A DNA stretch of 61,956 bases from Meiothermus rufus DSM 22234. GTDB lineage: Bacteria; Deinococcota; Deinococci; Deinococcales; Thermaceae. The notes beneath the pieces were generated by a model, which made no database searches, had not been told where the DNA came from, and saw nothing but the letters and a program-made list of their open reading frames with translations. The DNA is taken from the NCBI RefSeq assembly GCF_000423425.1, contig NZ_AUHY01000012.1, positions 1-61,956 of the forward strand, read 5' to 3'. Position 1 is the stretch's first letter; each line of letters opens with the position of its first letter. This document shows positions 25,084 through 33,554 of the stretch, one piece after another. The position numbers and the translations under genes were made by a program.

Positions 25084-26490
25084 ATGAAAGCTATGAAGGT
25101 TGCGGTCATTGGTACAGGATATGTGGGCATTACCACCGGGGTCACCCTGGCCTATGTGGGCCACCAGGTCACTTGTGTAGACGTAGACCCGCAAAAGCTA
25201 GCCCTGCTGCGTGCAGGCAAGGCCCCCATCTACGAGCCAAACCTAGAGGAGTTGATGCACCTGGCGCGCGAACGCCTACGCTTTACCGACACTTACGCTG
25301 AGGCTGTTCCCGAAGCCAACGTGATCTACATTGCGGTGGGTACCCCACCCACCGCCGACGGTAGCCCTGACCTGCGTTACGTGCAGGCCGCGGCCGAAGG
25401 CATTGGACAACACCTGAGCGAAAAGTTTACCGTAATCGTCAACAAGTCGACCGTGCCCATCGGCTCAGGCAACTGGGTGGAGTCGCTGGTGCAGGCTGCC
25501 TACGAAGCCCGGCACGGCAAGCGGGCCAAGGGCACCTTCGCCGTGGCCTCCAATCCCGAGTTTTTGCGGGAAGGCTCTGCCATTTACGACTCGCTCTACC
25601 CGGATCGCATCGTGGTGGGGGCTGAGCGCACCGAGGCCCTCGAGGTGCTGTACAACCTCTACCGCCCTATCCTCGAGCAAAGCTTTATCGAGCCTGCCTT
25701 CCAGCCCCGCCCCAACACCATGAAGGCCGTACCATTGATCTCTGCCGACCTAGCCTCAGCCGAGCTGATAAAATACGCAGCCAACGCTTTTCTCTCGGTT
25801 AAAATCAGCTTCATCAACGAGATTGCCAACCTGGCCGAGCGGGTCGGAGCCGACATCACCCAGATTGCCCGTGGCATCGGCCTGGATAGCCGCATCGGCC
25901 CCCGCTTTCTCCAAGCGGGTATCGGCTGGGGAGGGAGCTGCTTTGGCAAGGACACCGCCGCGCTAATCGCCACTGCCAAGGAGTACGGCCTCTCCATGCC
26001 CATCGTAGAGGCGGCTCGCGAGGTCAACTACCGCCAACGAGAGCGCATCATCGAAAAGCTCCAGCGCGAGTTGAAGATCCTCAAGGGGCGCACCATCGGT
26101 CTTCTGGGCCTGACCTTCAAGCCCAACACCGACGACCTGCGCGACTCACCCGCCCTCGACCTAGCTGAGCGCCTGCTGCGGCATGGGGTGCGGGTAAGGG
26201 TGCACGACCCAGTAGCCCTGGAGAAAGCCAAACAGCAGAACCCCGACCTAGCAGTTGAATACTATCAAAGCGTGCTGGAGCTGGCCGAGGAAGCCGACGC
26301 GTTGGTGCTGGTCACCGACTGGGCCATCTACCGTGAGCTAGACTGGGAAAGCCTGGCCCAGCTCATGAAAAACCCCCTGGTGGTAGATGGGCGCAACTTC
26401 CTGGATAAAAAGCGCCTGATCAAAGCTGGTTTCCAGCATGTAGGGGTGGGTACCGGCAGCAATCCTCAGCTGGTCACAGCTGAAGGTTAA
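25084..26490 (+). CDS. ugd: UDP-glucose 6-dehydrogenase
   Basis: About 468 residues. It oxidises UDP-glucose to UDP-glucuronate with two NAD+. Motifs are the Rossmann [10 protein letters not shown] at the N-terminus, [13 protein letters not shown], the catalytic Cys in [10 protein letters not shown] (usual family form GGSCFPKD, Pro to Gly here), and the C-terminal [18 protein letters not shown] substrate-binding motif. I chose the ATG at 25084 because GAGGTG lies five bases before it. The GTG at 25078 is inside that site. The next gene, which uses its product, starts eight bases after the stop. Confidence 0.96.
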   Translation: MKAMKVAVIGTGYVGITTGVTLAYVGHQVTCVDVDPQKLALLRAGKAPIYEPNLEELMHLARERLRFTDTYAEAVPEANVIYIAVGTPPTADGSPDLRYVQAAAEGIGQHLSEKFTVIVNKSTVPIGSGNWVESLVQAAYEARHGKRAKGTFAVASNPEFLREGSAIYDSLYPDRIVVGAERTEALEVLYNLYRPILEQSFIEPAFQPRPNTMKAVPLISADLASAELIKYAANAFLSVKISFINEIANLAERVGADITQIARGIGLDSRIGPRFLQAGIGWGGSCFGKDTAALIATAKEYGLSMPIVEAAREVNYRQRERIIEKLQRELKILKGRTIGLLGLTFKPNTDDLRDSPALDLAERLLRHGVRVRVHDPVALEKAKQQNPDLAVEYYQSVLELAEEADALVLVTDWAIYRELDWESLAQLMKNPLVVDGRNFLDKKRLIKAGFQHVGVGTGSNPQLVTAEG

Positions 26491-26498
26491 GGGGTCTT

Positions 26499-27452
26499 AT
26501 GCGCATCCTCATCACCGGTGCGGCAGGTTTTTTGGGTAGTCACCTGGCTGAGCGGCTCCTCCTCGAGGGGCACGAGATCATCGGGGTAGACAACTTCAGC
26601 AGCGGCCAAAGGCGAAACATAGAGCTCTTATCCGAATGGCCTCGGTTTCACTTTCTTGAAGCCGATGCCTCTAGACCGCTGGATATTGCCGGGCCTCTTG
26701 ACTGGGTAATGCACTTTGCCTCACCCGCCTCTCCCCCGCGTTACCTAAAACTGCCCTTAGAAACCCTCTTAGTCAACGCAGAGGGCACCCGCCATCTGTT
26801 GGACCTGGCTGTGGCTAAAGGAGCCCGTTTCTTCCTAGCCTCCACCTCGGAGGTCTACGGTGACCCACTGGTGCACCCCCAGCCTGAGGGCTACTGGGGT
26901 AACGTCAATCCAGTGGGGCCACGCGCTATCTACGACGAAGCCAAGCGTTACGCCGAAACCCTCACCACGGCCTACCAGCAGGCCCGAGGGGTCTCTACCC
27001 GGATCATTCGCATCTTCAACACCTATGGCCCCCGCATGGACCCTCAGGACGGGCGGGTGGTGACCAATTTCATTGTGCAGGCCCTGAAAGGCCAACCCCT
27101 CACCATCTTTGGCGATGGGTGCCAGACCCGTAGCTTTCAGTACGTCGACGACCTTATCGAGGGTATCCGCCGCTTGATGGAAGTGGAGTACCACCAACCC
27201 GTTAACCTAGGCAACCCCGAGGAGTACACCATGCTCGAGCTGGCCCAACTTGTGCAGGAGCTGGTGGGTTCCCGCCTGCCCTTTGTCCACCAACCCCTCC
27301 CCCAGGACGATCCCCGCCAGCGCCGTCCGGACATCACCCGGGCCAAAACCCTGCTGGGTTGGGAACCCCGTGTACCGGTACGCGAGGGGCTAGCCCGTAC
27401 CATCGCCTACTTTAGGGAGCTGTTATACACATCACCCGAGGTATCGTCATGA
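26499..27452 (+). CDS. UDP-glucuronate decarboxylase (UDP-xylose synthase)
   Basis: 317 residues, an extended SDR. It converts UDP-glucuronate to UDP-xylose and would use the product of ugd directly upstream. Motifs are [15 protein letters not shown] (NAD binding), [27 protein letters not shown] (a signature of this family), [10 protein letters not shown], the YxxxK pair in YDEAKRYAE, and [21 protein letters not shown]. The related ArnA-type and dTDP-glucose dehydratases are less likely because of the SPASPPRY motif. Its stop overlaps the ATG of a galE remnant (ATGA). Confidence 0.93.
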   Translation: MRILITGAAGFLGSHLAERLLLEGHEIIGVDNFSSGQRRNIELLSEWPRFHFLEADASRPLDIAGPLDWVMHFASPASPPRYLKLPLETLLVNAEGTRHLLDLAVAKGARFFLASTSEVYGDPLVHPQPEGYWGNVNPVGPRAIYDEAKRYAETLTTAYQQARGVSTRIIRIFNTYGPRMDPQDGRVVTNFIVQALKGQPLTIFGDGCQTRSFQYVDDLIEGIRRLMEVEYHQPVNLGNPEEYTMLELAQLVQELVGSRLPFVHQPLPQDDPRQRRPDITRAKTLLGWEPRVPVREGLARTIAYFRELLYTSPEVSS

Positions 27453-27666
27453 ATGTGCTGGTTGTGGGCGGTGCAGGCTATATCGGCAGTCACAGCGCTA
27501 AAAGCCTGAAGAAAGCTGGGAAGCCCCTCGCCGGGCTGGAGACCCCCCCGCCTTGGTAGCTGACCCTAGCAAGGCCCACCAGATTTTGGCCTGGAAAGCC
27601 CAGTATTTGGATATCGACCAGATCGTCGAAACCGCCTGGCGCTTTGCCCTACGGCGCGAGGGGTAG
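27449..27666 (+). pseudogene. galE: galE remnant with large internal deletion
   Basis: Opens with [20 protein letters not shown], the start of UDP-glucose 4-epimerase, and after ~30 residues reaches a stop (PPPW*). In another frame, right behind, it gives ALVADPSKAHQILAWKAQY and then DQIVETAWRF, the end of the same family (PxxAxxxLgWxPxy...ii...W.w). About 250 residues of the middle are gone. It overlaps the UDP-xylose synthase stop, so it was the fourth gene of the nucleotide-sugar set. Confidence 0.88.
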
Positions 27667-27709
27667 ACCGCCTTCAGCAACCGGTGGCCCAATCGGGGTC
27701 TGGTTTGGC

Positions 27710-27742
27710 TTGACCCATTTTTTAGTTTAGGCTAAACTTATA
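27710..27742 (+). promoter_or_regulatory. Promoter with DtxR/IdeR-type operator
   Basis: TTGACC (27710-27715) and TAAACT (27733-27738) are 17 bp apart, a good sigma-A promoter. Overlapping the spacer and the -10 is a dyad at 27722-27740 with the core GTTTAG-G-CTAAAC. Against the known IdeR/DtxR consensus TTAGGTTAGSCTAACCTAA it matches at about 16 of 19 positions. Binding of the metal-loaded regulator would block this promoter, so the regulator and transporter genes are probably autoregulated. Confidence 0.8.
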
Positions 27743-27754
27743 GTGGATTTTGTT

Positions 27755-28507
27755 ATGGGTAGCCTAAAATATGCTGCTGACCGGTTGGCCGCCAATCAGC
27801 GTCCCCCTCTCTCCGAGGCCCAGGAGGATTACCTCAAGCAGGTACTGCTCCTAGGTAGCGAGGGACGTGGCACCGACCGGCTCGAGGACACCACCACCGT
27901 CTCTACCCAGGCCCTGGCCGAACGCATGCAGGTCCGGCCTGCCTCAGTGACGGGAATGCTCAAGAAGCTCGCCGAGCTGGGCCTGGTGGAGTACGAGGCT
28001 TACCGGGGAGTGCGGCTAACCCAGGCTGGCCATAGGGTTGCCCTCGAGGTGCTGCGGCACCACCGGCTGATCGAGGCCTACCTGCACCAGGCTTTGGGCT
28101 ACGGCTGGGAAGAGGTGCACAGTGAGGCAGAAAAACTCGAGCACCATATCTCCGAGGCCTTCGAAGCCCGCATTGCCCAGTGGCTGGGCCACCCTTCCCA
28201 CGACCCCCACGGCGACGCCATTCCCAGCGCGACCCTCGAGTTACCCCAGAGCCTCCCCAACCGCCGCCTGGTCGGCCTCGAACCCGGGTCCACGGGTAGG
28301 GTGGCCCGGGTGGCTACCCAGGACCAGGACTCGCTTAACCTCTTCGCCCATCTGGGCCTCAAACCCGGCGCCCGGGTAGAGCTGCTCGAGCACGCCGCTG
28401 AGGGCAGCCGCATCCGGGTAGGGAAAGAGCGCTACCTGTTGCCTGCTAGCCTGGCCCAGGTGCTGTGGATACACCTCGAGGAGGAAAACCATGCGAACCC
28501 TGCCTAG
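27755..28507 (+). CDS. DtxR/MntR-family metal-dependent repressor
   Basis: About 250 residues. The N-terminal winged helix (LSEAQEDYLKQVLLL ... VSTQALAERMQVRPASVTGMLKKLAELGLVEYE) is typical of DtxR/MntR. The dimerisation and metal-binding domain has RHHRLIEAYLHQALGYGWEEVHSEAEKLEHHIS, with the family's His/Glu ligands. A C-terminal FeoA/SH3-like domain follows (GSTGRVARVATQD ... GLKPGARVELLEH). Metal binding would switch it to DNA binding at the dyad upstream. Start choice: the transcription start predicted from the promoter is near 27745, so ATG 27755 is preferred to the GTG at 27743. It overlaps the next gene by 17 bases. Mn2+ is favoured over Fe2+ by the transporter type, not proven. Confidence 0.9.
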   Translation: MGSLKYAADRLAANQRPPLSEAQEDYLKQVLLLGSEGRGTDRLEDTTTVSTQALAERMQVRPASVTGMLKKLAELGLVEYEAYRGVRLTQAGHRVALEVLRHHRLIEAYLHQALGYGWEEVHSEAEKLEHHISEAFEARIAQWLGHPSHDPHGDAIPSATLELPQSLPNRRLVGLEPGSTGRVARVATQDQDSLNLFAHLGLKPGARVELLEHAAEGSRIRVGKERYLLPASLAQVLWIHLEEENHANPA

Positions 28508-29423
28508 ACTTGCCCTGCTACTACTGCTGGCCCTACCCGCCCAGGCCCAGGCTGCCGACAAAATCGCCCAGCTAGAGCCCGTGGGCCAGGGCCCCGTCCG
28601 GGTGGTCACCACAGTTAATTTCATCACCGACCTGGTGCGCCAGATAGGGGGCGCGCGGGTGCGGGTGGAGGGCCTGATGGCCGCCGGGGTGGACCCCCAC
28701 CTCTACAAGGCCTCGGCGGGCGATGTGCGCAAGCTGTTGCAGGCCCACCTGGTCTTTTACGGAGGCCTTCACCTGGAAGGCAAGATGGTGGAGCTGCTGG
28801 AGCGCCTGCCCAAAGCCATCGCCCTCAGCGAGGCCATTCCGCGCGAGCGCCTGATCCCGGTTGGCCCCAGTGAGTACGACCCCCACATCTGGCACGACCC
28901 CAGCCTCTGGCAGCTCACCATACCCCTCGTGCAGGAGGCCCTTTCCCGGGTGGACCCGGCCGGGGCCAGCCTCTACCGGGCCAACGCCGAGGCTTTCCGC
29001 CAGCGGCTCCTGCAGCTCGACCGCTTCATCCAGCAGCAAATCGCCCGGATTCCCCCCGGGCAGCGGGTGCTGATTACCTCCCACGATGCTTTTGCCTACT
29101 TCGGGCGGCGCTATGGCCTCGAGGTGCGCGGGCTACAGGGCATCTCTACCCTGAGCGAGGCCGGCACCCGCGACATCCAGCAACTGGCCGATTTCATCAT
29201 CCAGCGCAGGATTCGGGCCATCTTTGTGGAGTCCAGCGTACCCCGGCGGGCCATCGAGGCGGTGGTGGCGGCGGTGCGGGCCCGGGGCTGGACGGTGGCG
29301 GTGGGGGGGGCGCTCTTTTCCGACTCGGCGGGCAACCCCGGCACCCCCGAGGGAACCTACGTGGGCATGATGGAGCACAACACCCGCACCATCGTGGCTG
29401 GGCTTTTGGGAGGAGCGCTATGA
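28491..29423 (+). CDS. Metal ABC transporter substrate-binding protein
   Basis: 310 residues, cluster A-I (ZnuA/MntC/PsaA type). A signal peptide ([15 protein letters not shown]) exports it. There is no clear lipobox, so it is probably free or anchored by an uncleaved signal. Candidate metal ligands are His in VDPHLYKAS, His in YDPHIWHD, Glu in AIFVESSV and Asp in ALFSDSAG. This His-His-Glu-Asp set, without the His-rich loop of zinc binders, points to Mn2+ or Fe2+. It overlaps the regulator upstream and the ATPase downstream, so the operon is tightly coupled. Confidence 0.92.
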   Translation: MRTLPRLALLLLLALPAQAQAADKIAQLEPVGQGPVRVVTTVNFITDLVRQIGGARVRVEGLMAAGVDPHLYKASAGDVRKLLQAHLVFYGGLHLEGKMVELLERLPKAIALSEAIPRERLIPVGPSEYDPHIWHDPSLWQLTIPLVQEALSRVDPAGASLYRANAEAFRQRLLQLDRFIQQQIARIPPGQRVLITSHDAFAYFGRRYGLEVRGLQGISTLSEAGTRDIQQLADFIIQRRIRAIFVESSVPRRAIEAVVAAVRARGWTVAVGGALFSDSAGNPGTPEGTYVGMMEHNTRTIVAGLLGGAL

Positions 29424-30163
29424 CCCTGACCCAAACCGCCACTCTGCCCCTGGAGGTGCGCGACCTCACCGTGGTCTACCGAGAACAACCGGTGCTTTGG
29501 GACGTGGACCTGGCCATACCCCCCGGCCAGCTCTCTGCCATTGTGGGCCCCAACGGAGCGGGCAAGTCTACCCTGCTCAAGGCCGTGCTGGGCCTAGTGC
29601 CCAGGGCCTCGGGCCAGGTCTGGTTCTTCGGCCAGAGCCTGCGCGAGGCTCGAGCCCGCATCGGCTACGTTCCCCAGCGCAACACGGTGGACTGGGACTT
29701 TCCCACCAGCGTACTGGACGTGGTGATGATGGGGCTGTACGGCCAGCTTGGCTGGTTCCGCCGGCCCGGCAAGCGCGAGCGCGAGGCGGCCATGCACTGC
29801 TTGGAACAGGTCTCGCTGCAAGACCTGGCCCACCGGCAGATTGCCCAGCTCTCCGGCGGGCAGCAACAGCGGGTCTTCCTGGCCCGGGCACTGGCCCAGA
29901 ACGCCGACCTGTACTTTATGGACGAGCCCTTCGCTGGGGTGGATGCCGTAACCGAGGAGGCCATTTTGCAGGTGCTGCACGGGCTAAAAAGCCAGGGAAA
30001 AACCGTGGTGGTGGTGCACCACGACCTCGAGACGGTGCGCGAGTACTTTGACCACCTGACCCTGCTCAATGTGCAGGTCATCGCCAGCGGGCCCATGGAG
30101 GAAACCTTTACCAGTGAAAACCTGCGGCGAACCTACGGCGCAAAGGCCCGGACAGGAGGGTAG
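29420..30163 (+). CDS. Metal ABC transporter ATPase
   Basis: 247 residues. Walker [18 protein letters not shown]-loop [12 protein letters not shown] (this 'QR..VDWDFP' is typical of the manganese/zinc ABC family), signature [15 protein letters not shown], Walker [13 protein letters not shown] and H-loop VVHHDLETV are all intact. It powers the two permeases encoded just downstream. It overlaps the substrate-binding gene by four bases and ends three bases before the first permease. Confidence 0.95.
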   Translation: MTLTQTATLPLEVRDLTVVYREQPVLWDVDLAIPPGQLSAIVGPNGAGKSTLLKAVLGLVPRASGQVWFFGQSLREARARIGYVPQRNTVDWDFPTSVLDVVMMGLYGQLGWFRRPGKREREAAMHCLEQVSLQDLAHRQIAQLSGGQQQRVFLARALAQNADLYFMDEPFAGVDAVTEEAILQVLHGLKSQGKTVVVVHHDLETVREYFDHLTLLNVQVIASGPMEETFTSENLRRTYGAKARTGG

Positions 30164-30166
30164 GGC

Positions 30167-31288
30167 GTGCTCGAGCTCTTCACCGACTACACCCTGCGCA
30201 ACGTGGCCTTGGGCTCGGCCTTGCTGGGCGTGGTGGGCGGGGCCCTGGGCACCTTTGCCATGCTGCGCCGCCAGAGCCTGCTGGGCGACGTGCTGGCCCA
30301 TGCAGCGCTGCCGGGCATCTGCTTGGCCTTTTTGCTCACCGGGGCCAAAGCGCCGCTGGTGTTGCTGGTAGGCGGGGGGCTGGCAGGCTGGCTGGCCGCT
30401 TGGCTGGCGCTGGCGGTACTGCGCCACACCCGGCTGCCGGAGGACTCCGCTTTAGGGGTTATGCTGAGCAGCTTTTTTGGCTTTGGCATCGCCCTGCTGA
30501 CCTTTATCCAGCAACGGGACAACGCCAACCAGGCCGGGTTAGATCAATACATCTTCGGCCAGGCCGCGACCATCGTGGCAGCAGACGTGGCCAATTTTGC
30601 CCTGCTGGCCGGGATGGCCCTGGCTTTGCTGGGGCTTTTCTACAAGGAGTTCAAGCTGACTACCTTCGACCCCGGGTATGCCCAGAGCCTGGGCCTGCCG
30701 GTGCGCGGCCTGGGCACTCTCCTGACCTCGCTGGTGGTGCTGGCAGTGATGGTGGGGCTGCAAACCGTGGGGGTGGTGCTGATGGCGGCCATGCTGATTG
30801 CCCCTGCCGCGGCCGCCCGTCAGTGGACCGACCGGCTGGGGGTGATGCTGGCCCTCTCGGCCTTGTTTGGCGCGCTGGCCGGGGTGAGCGGGGCCTTAAT
30901 CTCGGCCAGCCGGGAGAACCTGCCCACCGGCCCTCTGGTGGTACTCGCGGTGAGCGCCATTCTGCTGGTCTCACTGTTTTTTGCCCCCCAGCGGGGCCTG
31001 GTATGGGACTGGGCCCGCACCCGGCAAAACCGCAAGCGCGTGCACCTCGAGCGCCTGTTGCTGGATGCTTTGGCCTTGCTCCAGCACGGCCCACTCACCC
31101 CCCAGGCCCTGGCCCAGCACCGCCGCGAAAGCCTGGCTGCAGCCACCCGGCACCTCGAGGCCCTCGAGGCCCAGGGCTGGGTGCGGCCCGGCCCCCAGGG
31201 CTACCGGCTTACCCCCGCAGGCCAGCAGAAGGCCCTGGAGCTGCAAATGGCCCTGCGCAGCCAACCCAGCGTTTTTCCCTCGCCATGA
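30167..31288 (+). CDS. Metal ABC transporter permease 1 with winged-helix tail
   Basis: 373 residues. The first ~285 form an ABC-3 family permease with about eight or nine membrane helices. Conserved ABC-3 segments are LLGDVLAHAALPGICLAFLL and QTVGVVLMAAMLIAPAAAARQW. A soluble tail of ~85 residues then starts with basic RTRQNRKR and reads as helices plus wing: LERLLLDALALLQHGPLTPQALAQ, TRHLEALEAQGWVRPGPQGYRLTPAGQQ. This looks like a MarR/DtxR-type winged helix fused to a membrane protein. The start is a GTG three bases after the ATPase stop. Its stop overlaps the start of permease 2. Confidence 0.92.
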   Translation: MLELFTDYTLRNVALGSALLGVVGGALGTFAMLRRQSLLGDVLAHAALPGICLAFLLTGAKAPLVLLVGGGLAGWLAAWLALAVLRHTRLPEDSALGVMLSSFFGFGIALLTFIQQRDNANQAGLDQYIFGQAATIVAADVANFALLAGMALALLGLFYKEFKLTTFDPGYAQSLGLPVRGLGTLLTSLVVLAVMVGLQTVGVVLMAAMLIAPAAAARQWTDRLGVMLALSALFGALAGVSGALISASRENLPTGPLVVLAVSAILLVSLFFAPQRGLVWDWARTRQNRKRVHLERLLLDALALLQHGPLTPQALAQHRRESLAAATRHLEALEAQGWVRPGPQGYRLTPAGQQKALELQMALRSQPSVFPSP

Positions 31289-32373
31289 ACCCCGATCTGG
31301 TCATCGTCACAACCGCCATTCTGGTCTCTAGCGCCTCGGCCCTGGTAGGCACCTTTCTGGTGCTGCGCCGCATGGCCCTGCTCTGTGATGCCATATCCCA
31401 CGCGGTGCTGCCGGGCATCGTGCTGGCCTACTGGCTTTCGGGCGGGGCACGGGCCACCCTGCCGGCCTTGTTGGGGGCCGCAGCAGCAGGCTTGGTCACG
31501 GTCAGCCTGGTGGAGTGGCTCACCCGCACGGGCCGGGTTAAAAACGACGCCGCCATTGGCATCGTGTTCCCGGCGCTTTTCAGCCTGGGGGTGCTGGCCG
31601 TCTCGCTCTACTTCCGTCAGGTGCACCTGGACCTCGACGCCGTGCTCTACGGCGAGATAGCCTACGCCCCCCTCAACACCCTGTGGCTCTGGGGCCTAGA
31701 GTTGCCCGAGTCGTGGCTGGTGATGGGCTTGCTGACCCTGCTGAACCTGCTTTTCGTGCTGCTTTTTTACAAAGAACTCAAGCTCTCGACCTTCGATGCC
31801 GGCCTGGCCGCCTCTTTGGGCTTTGCCCCCGGCGTGCTGCACTACGCCCTGATGGCCCTGGTCTCCTTCACCGCGGTGGGGGCTTTCCAGTCGGTGGGGG
31901 CCATTCTGATCGTGGCCTTCCTGATCATTCCCCCGGCCACCGCCTACCTGCTCACCCGGCGCCTGCCCACCATGCTGCTGCTGGCCGTGGGGGTGGGGGT
32001 GGTGGCCAGCCTGGGGGGGTACGCGCTGGCCATCTGGCTGGATGCCTCCATCGCCGGCATGATGGCCACGGTGGCCGGGGTCTGCTTTGCTCTGGCCTTT
32101 CTTTTCTCGCCCCTGGAGGGCTTCCTGACCACCCGCCTGCGCCGGCGGCGGCAGCGCCTCGAGGTGGCCGCCCGGCTGCTGGTGGCCCACCTGGCCCACC
32201 ACCCCCAGCCGGTTTCGGAGCAGGAGATTATGGCAGAGTTTGGCTGGCACCCCCGCTTCCTGCGGCAGGCCAGGGAAAAAGCCCTGCAAGCGGGGTGGCT
32301 CGAGGCCCGGCGCGAGGGCCTCTGGCCGACCTCGAGGGGGCGGGCTCTGGGCCAGGGGCCGTCGGTGCCCTAG
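31285..32373 (+). CDS. Metal ABC transporter permease 2 with winged-helix-like tail
   Basis: 362 residues from the ATG in the ATGA overlap with permease 1. The ABC-3 permease core is LVLRRMALLCDAISHAVLPGIVLAY, then SFTAVGAFQSVGAILIVAFLIIPPATAYLL, with about eight or nine helices to ~residue 280. A cytoplasmic tail follows: TTRLRRRRQRLEVAARLLVAHLAHH, SEQEIMAEFGWHPRFLRQAREKALQAGWLEARREG. It is again a helix-turn-helix-like arrangement, shorter than in permease 1. The two permeases would form a heterodimer, placing both tails together at the membrane. The stop shares CTAG with the convergent lipoprotein gene. Confidence 0.92.
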   Translation: MNPDLVIVTTAILVSSASALVGTFLVLRRMALLCDAISHAVLPGIVLAYWLSGGARATLPALLGAAAAGLVTVSLVEWLTRTGRVKNDAAIGIVFPALFSLGVLAVSLYFRQVHLDLDAVLYGEIAYAPLNTLWLWGLELPESWLVMGLLTLLNLLFVLLFYKELKLSTFDAGLAASLGFAPGVLHYALMALVSFTAVGAFQSVGAILIVAFLIIPPATAYLLTRRLPTMLLLAVGVGVVASLGGYALAIWLDASIAGMMATVAGVCFALAFLFSPLEGFLTTRLRRRRQRLEVAARLLVAHLAHHPQPVSEQEIMAEFGWHPRFLRQAREKALQAGWLEARREGLWPTSRGRALGQGPSVP

Positions 32374-33020
32374 CGGCGCACATCCACGCTGGTCCGGTTG
32401 CCTGCGGCGTCCACCGCAATCAGGGTCACCTGGCGCACCGGCAGCTCAACGTAAAAACTAACCTCCTTGCCCTTGGGCAGCGACAAGGGGGTGAAGGTGC
32501 GGTTGTACTGCAGGGTAACCCGATCCACCCCGGTATCGTCTAGCACCCGTCCGGAGATTTGCAGGGTGGACTCGGTGCGGGCCGGGATTTCTTCCTCACT
32601 GCCGTCGGGCAGGGTGCGTTTGCGGGCCGGTTGCACCACCGTCACCACCCGCTCAGCCCGCTCGATGACAATCTGCGGCGGGCGGGCATCCAGCACCATT
32701 GGCAGGCGCACGGTGCGGGTCTGGCCGCTGGTATCGGTGGCTTCTACCCTGATCTCCACCTGCCCCGACTGCGGAGCCTGGACGCGAAAGCTAAAGCGCA
32801 CCAGCCGCTGCCCTCGCTCGGGCTCGGGAAGCAGCTCCTTGCCCTCCACCTTCACACTTTGGATCCCTACATCATCGAGGGCATACCCCTGCACCTGCAA
32901 CGAACGCTGGGAGAGCACCCCGCTTTTGGGCTGGGTAATGCCAATCAGGGGCGGCTGGGTATCCCCAGGCCGCGTGCAGCCCACCAGCAGAAGTAATAAA
33001 AGAAGGGGTGCAAAGCGCAC
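32370..33020 (-). CDS. Lipoprotein with Ig-like domains
   Basis: 216 residues. GTG start, signal FAPLLLLLLLVGC with lipobox Cys-15. Two Ig-like beta-sandwich stretches follow: ITQPKSGVLSQRSLQVQGYALDDVGIQSVKVEG (~28-60) and the segment STLQISGRVLDDTGVDRVTLQYN (~150-172), which end in LIAVDAAGNRTSVDV. These resemble bacterial Ig or cadherin-like surface modules. No catalytic features are seen. The GTG lies inside a terminator-like hairpin (33002-33026), so expression may depend on its folding. Only this start keeps the lipobox, because a stop lies four codons upstream. The convergent permease shares its CTAG stop. Confidence 0.78.
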   Translation of the reverse strand: MRFAPLLLLLLLVGCTRPGDTQPPLIGITQPKSGVLSQRSLQVQGYALDDVGIQSVKVEGKELLPEPERGQRLVRFSFRVQAPQSGQVEIRVEATDTSGQTRTVRLPMVLDARPPQIVIERAERVVTVVQPARKRTLPDGSEEEIPARTESTLQISGRVLDDTGVDRVTLQYNRTFTPLSLPKGKEVSFYVELPVRQVTLIAVDAAGNRTSVDVRR

Positions 33021-33026
33021 CCCTTC
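32998..33026 (-). terminator. Terminator-like hairpin over a start codon
   Basis: Read on the minus strand: GAAGGGGTGC, loop GCTTT, GCACCCCTTC, then TTTT. It stands 14 bases after the stop of the gene at 33040-33501 and contains the GTG start (33018-33020) of the next lipoprotein gene in its first arm. Confidence 0.6.
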
Positions 33027-33039
33027 ATCCTAGCAGGAT

Positions 33040-33501
33040 TTAGGGCCTGAAAATTAAGCCAGCTCGAGCGTTGAAGTCGATACCCCCAATGACCCCGGAA
33101 AGCGAGCCCAGAGCAATACCAAAGCCCACCTGAAGCTCACCATATAGGCTAAAGGGCTGACCGGGGAAAGCATATTCGATACCCGCAAGGCCGTGAGGGA
33201 AGAGATAGATGCCACTGTTACCCAAGACCGTCCAAAAACCTGCCGAGGCCCCCGCCCCGGCATACCAGCTCAGGTCAAAGCCCGGCGCAGCGGGAATAGC
33301 CTGCTCGAGAAACATGTAGTCTACCCCTCCGCCCAGCCCGGCAAAGGCCAGACCGGCACCCAGGCGGAAGTTGCTGACCTGGTACTGCACACCGATCCAG
33401 GTGGGGAAGCCCGAGTAGATGCCAAAACCATCCGACTGGGCTTTGCCAAGAGAGCCAAACAGCAACGCAAACAACACGATCAAGGGGGCGATACGTTTCA
33501 T
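33040..33501 (-). CDS. Small outer-membrane beta-barrel-like protein
   Basis: 153 residues with a signal peptide (IVLFALLFGSLGKAQ, cleavage near KAQ-S). The remainder alternates short hydrophobic and polar residues with many Gly and aromatics ([45 protein letters not shown]) and ends FNARAGLIFRP with a hydrophobic residue near the end, as in small outer-membrane barrels. Six to eight strands would fit. Function is unknown. GGAGGTGA lies well placed before the ATG. A hairpin with a T-run follows its stop. Confidence 0.7.
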   Translation of the reverse strand: MKRIAPLIVLFALLFGSLGKAQSDGFGIYSGFPTWIGVQYQVSNFRLGAGLAFAGLGGGVDYMFLEQAIPAAPGFDLSWYAGAGASAGFWTVLGNSGIYLFPHGLAGIEYAFPGQPFSLYGELQVGFGIALGSLSGVIGGIDFNARAGLIFRP

Positions 33502-33554
33502 TTTTTTCTCACCTCCAAGCCCAGTCTAACATGCCCGCACGATTTTTGCCTTAT

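Noticed and set aside
30400-31284. A plus-strand open frame reaching back far upstream of permease 2
   Set aside because: The upstream part is Pro/Gly/Arg-rich and overlaps permease 1 in another frame. Homology begins only at the ATG 31285, which also fits the ATGA overlap.
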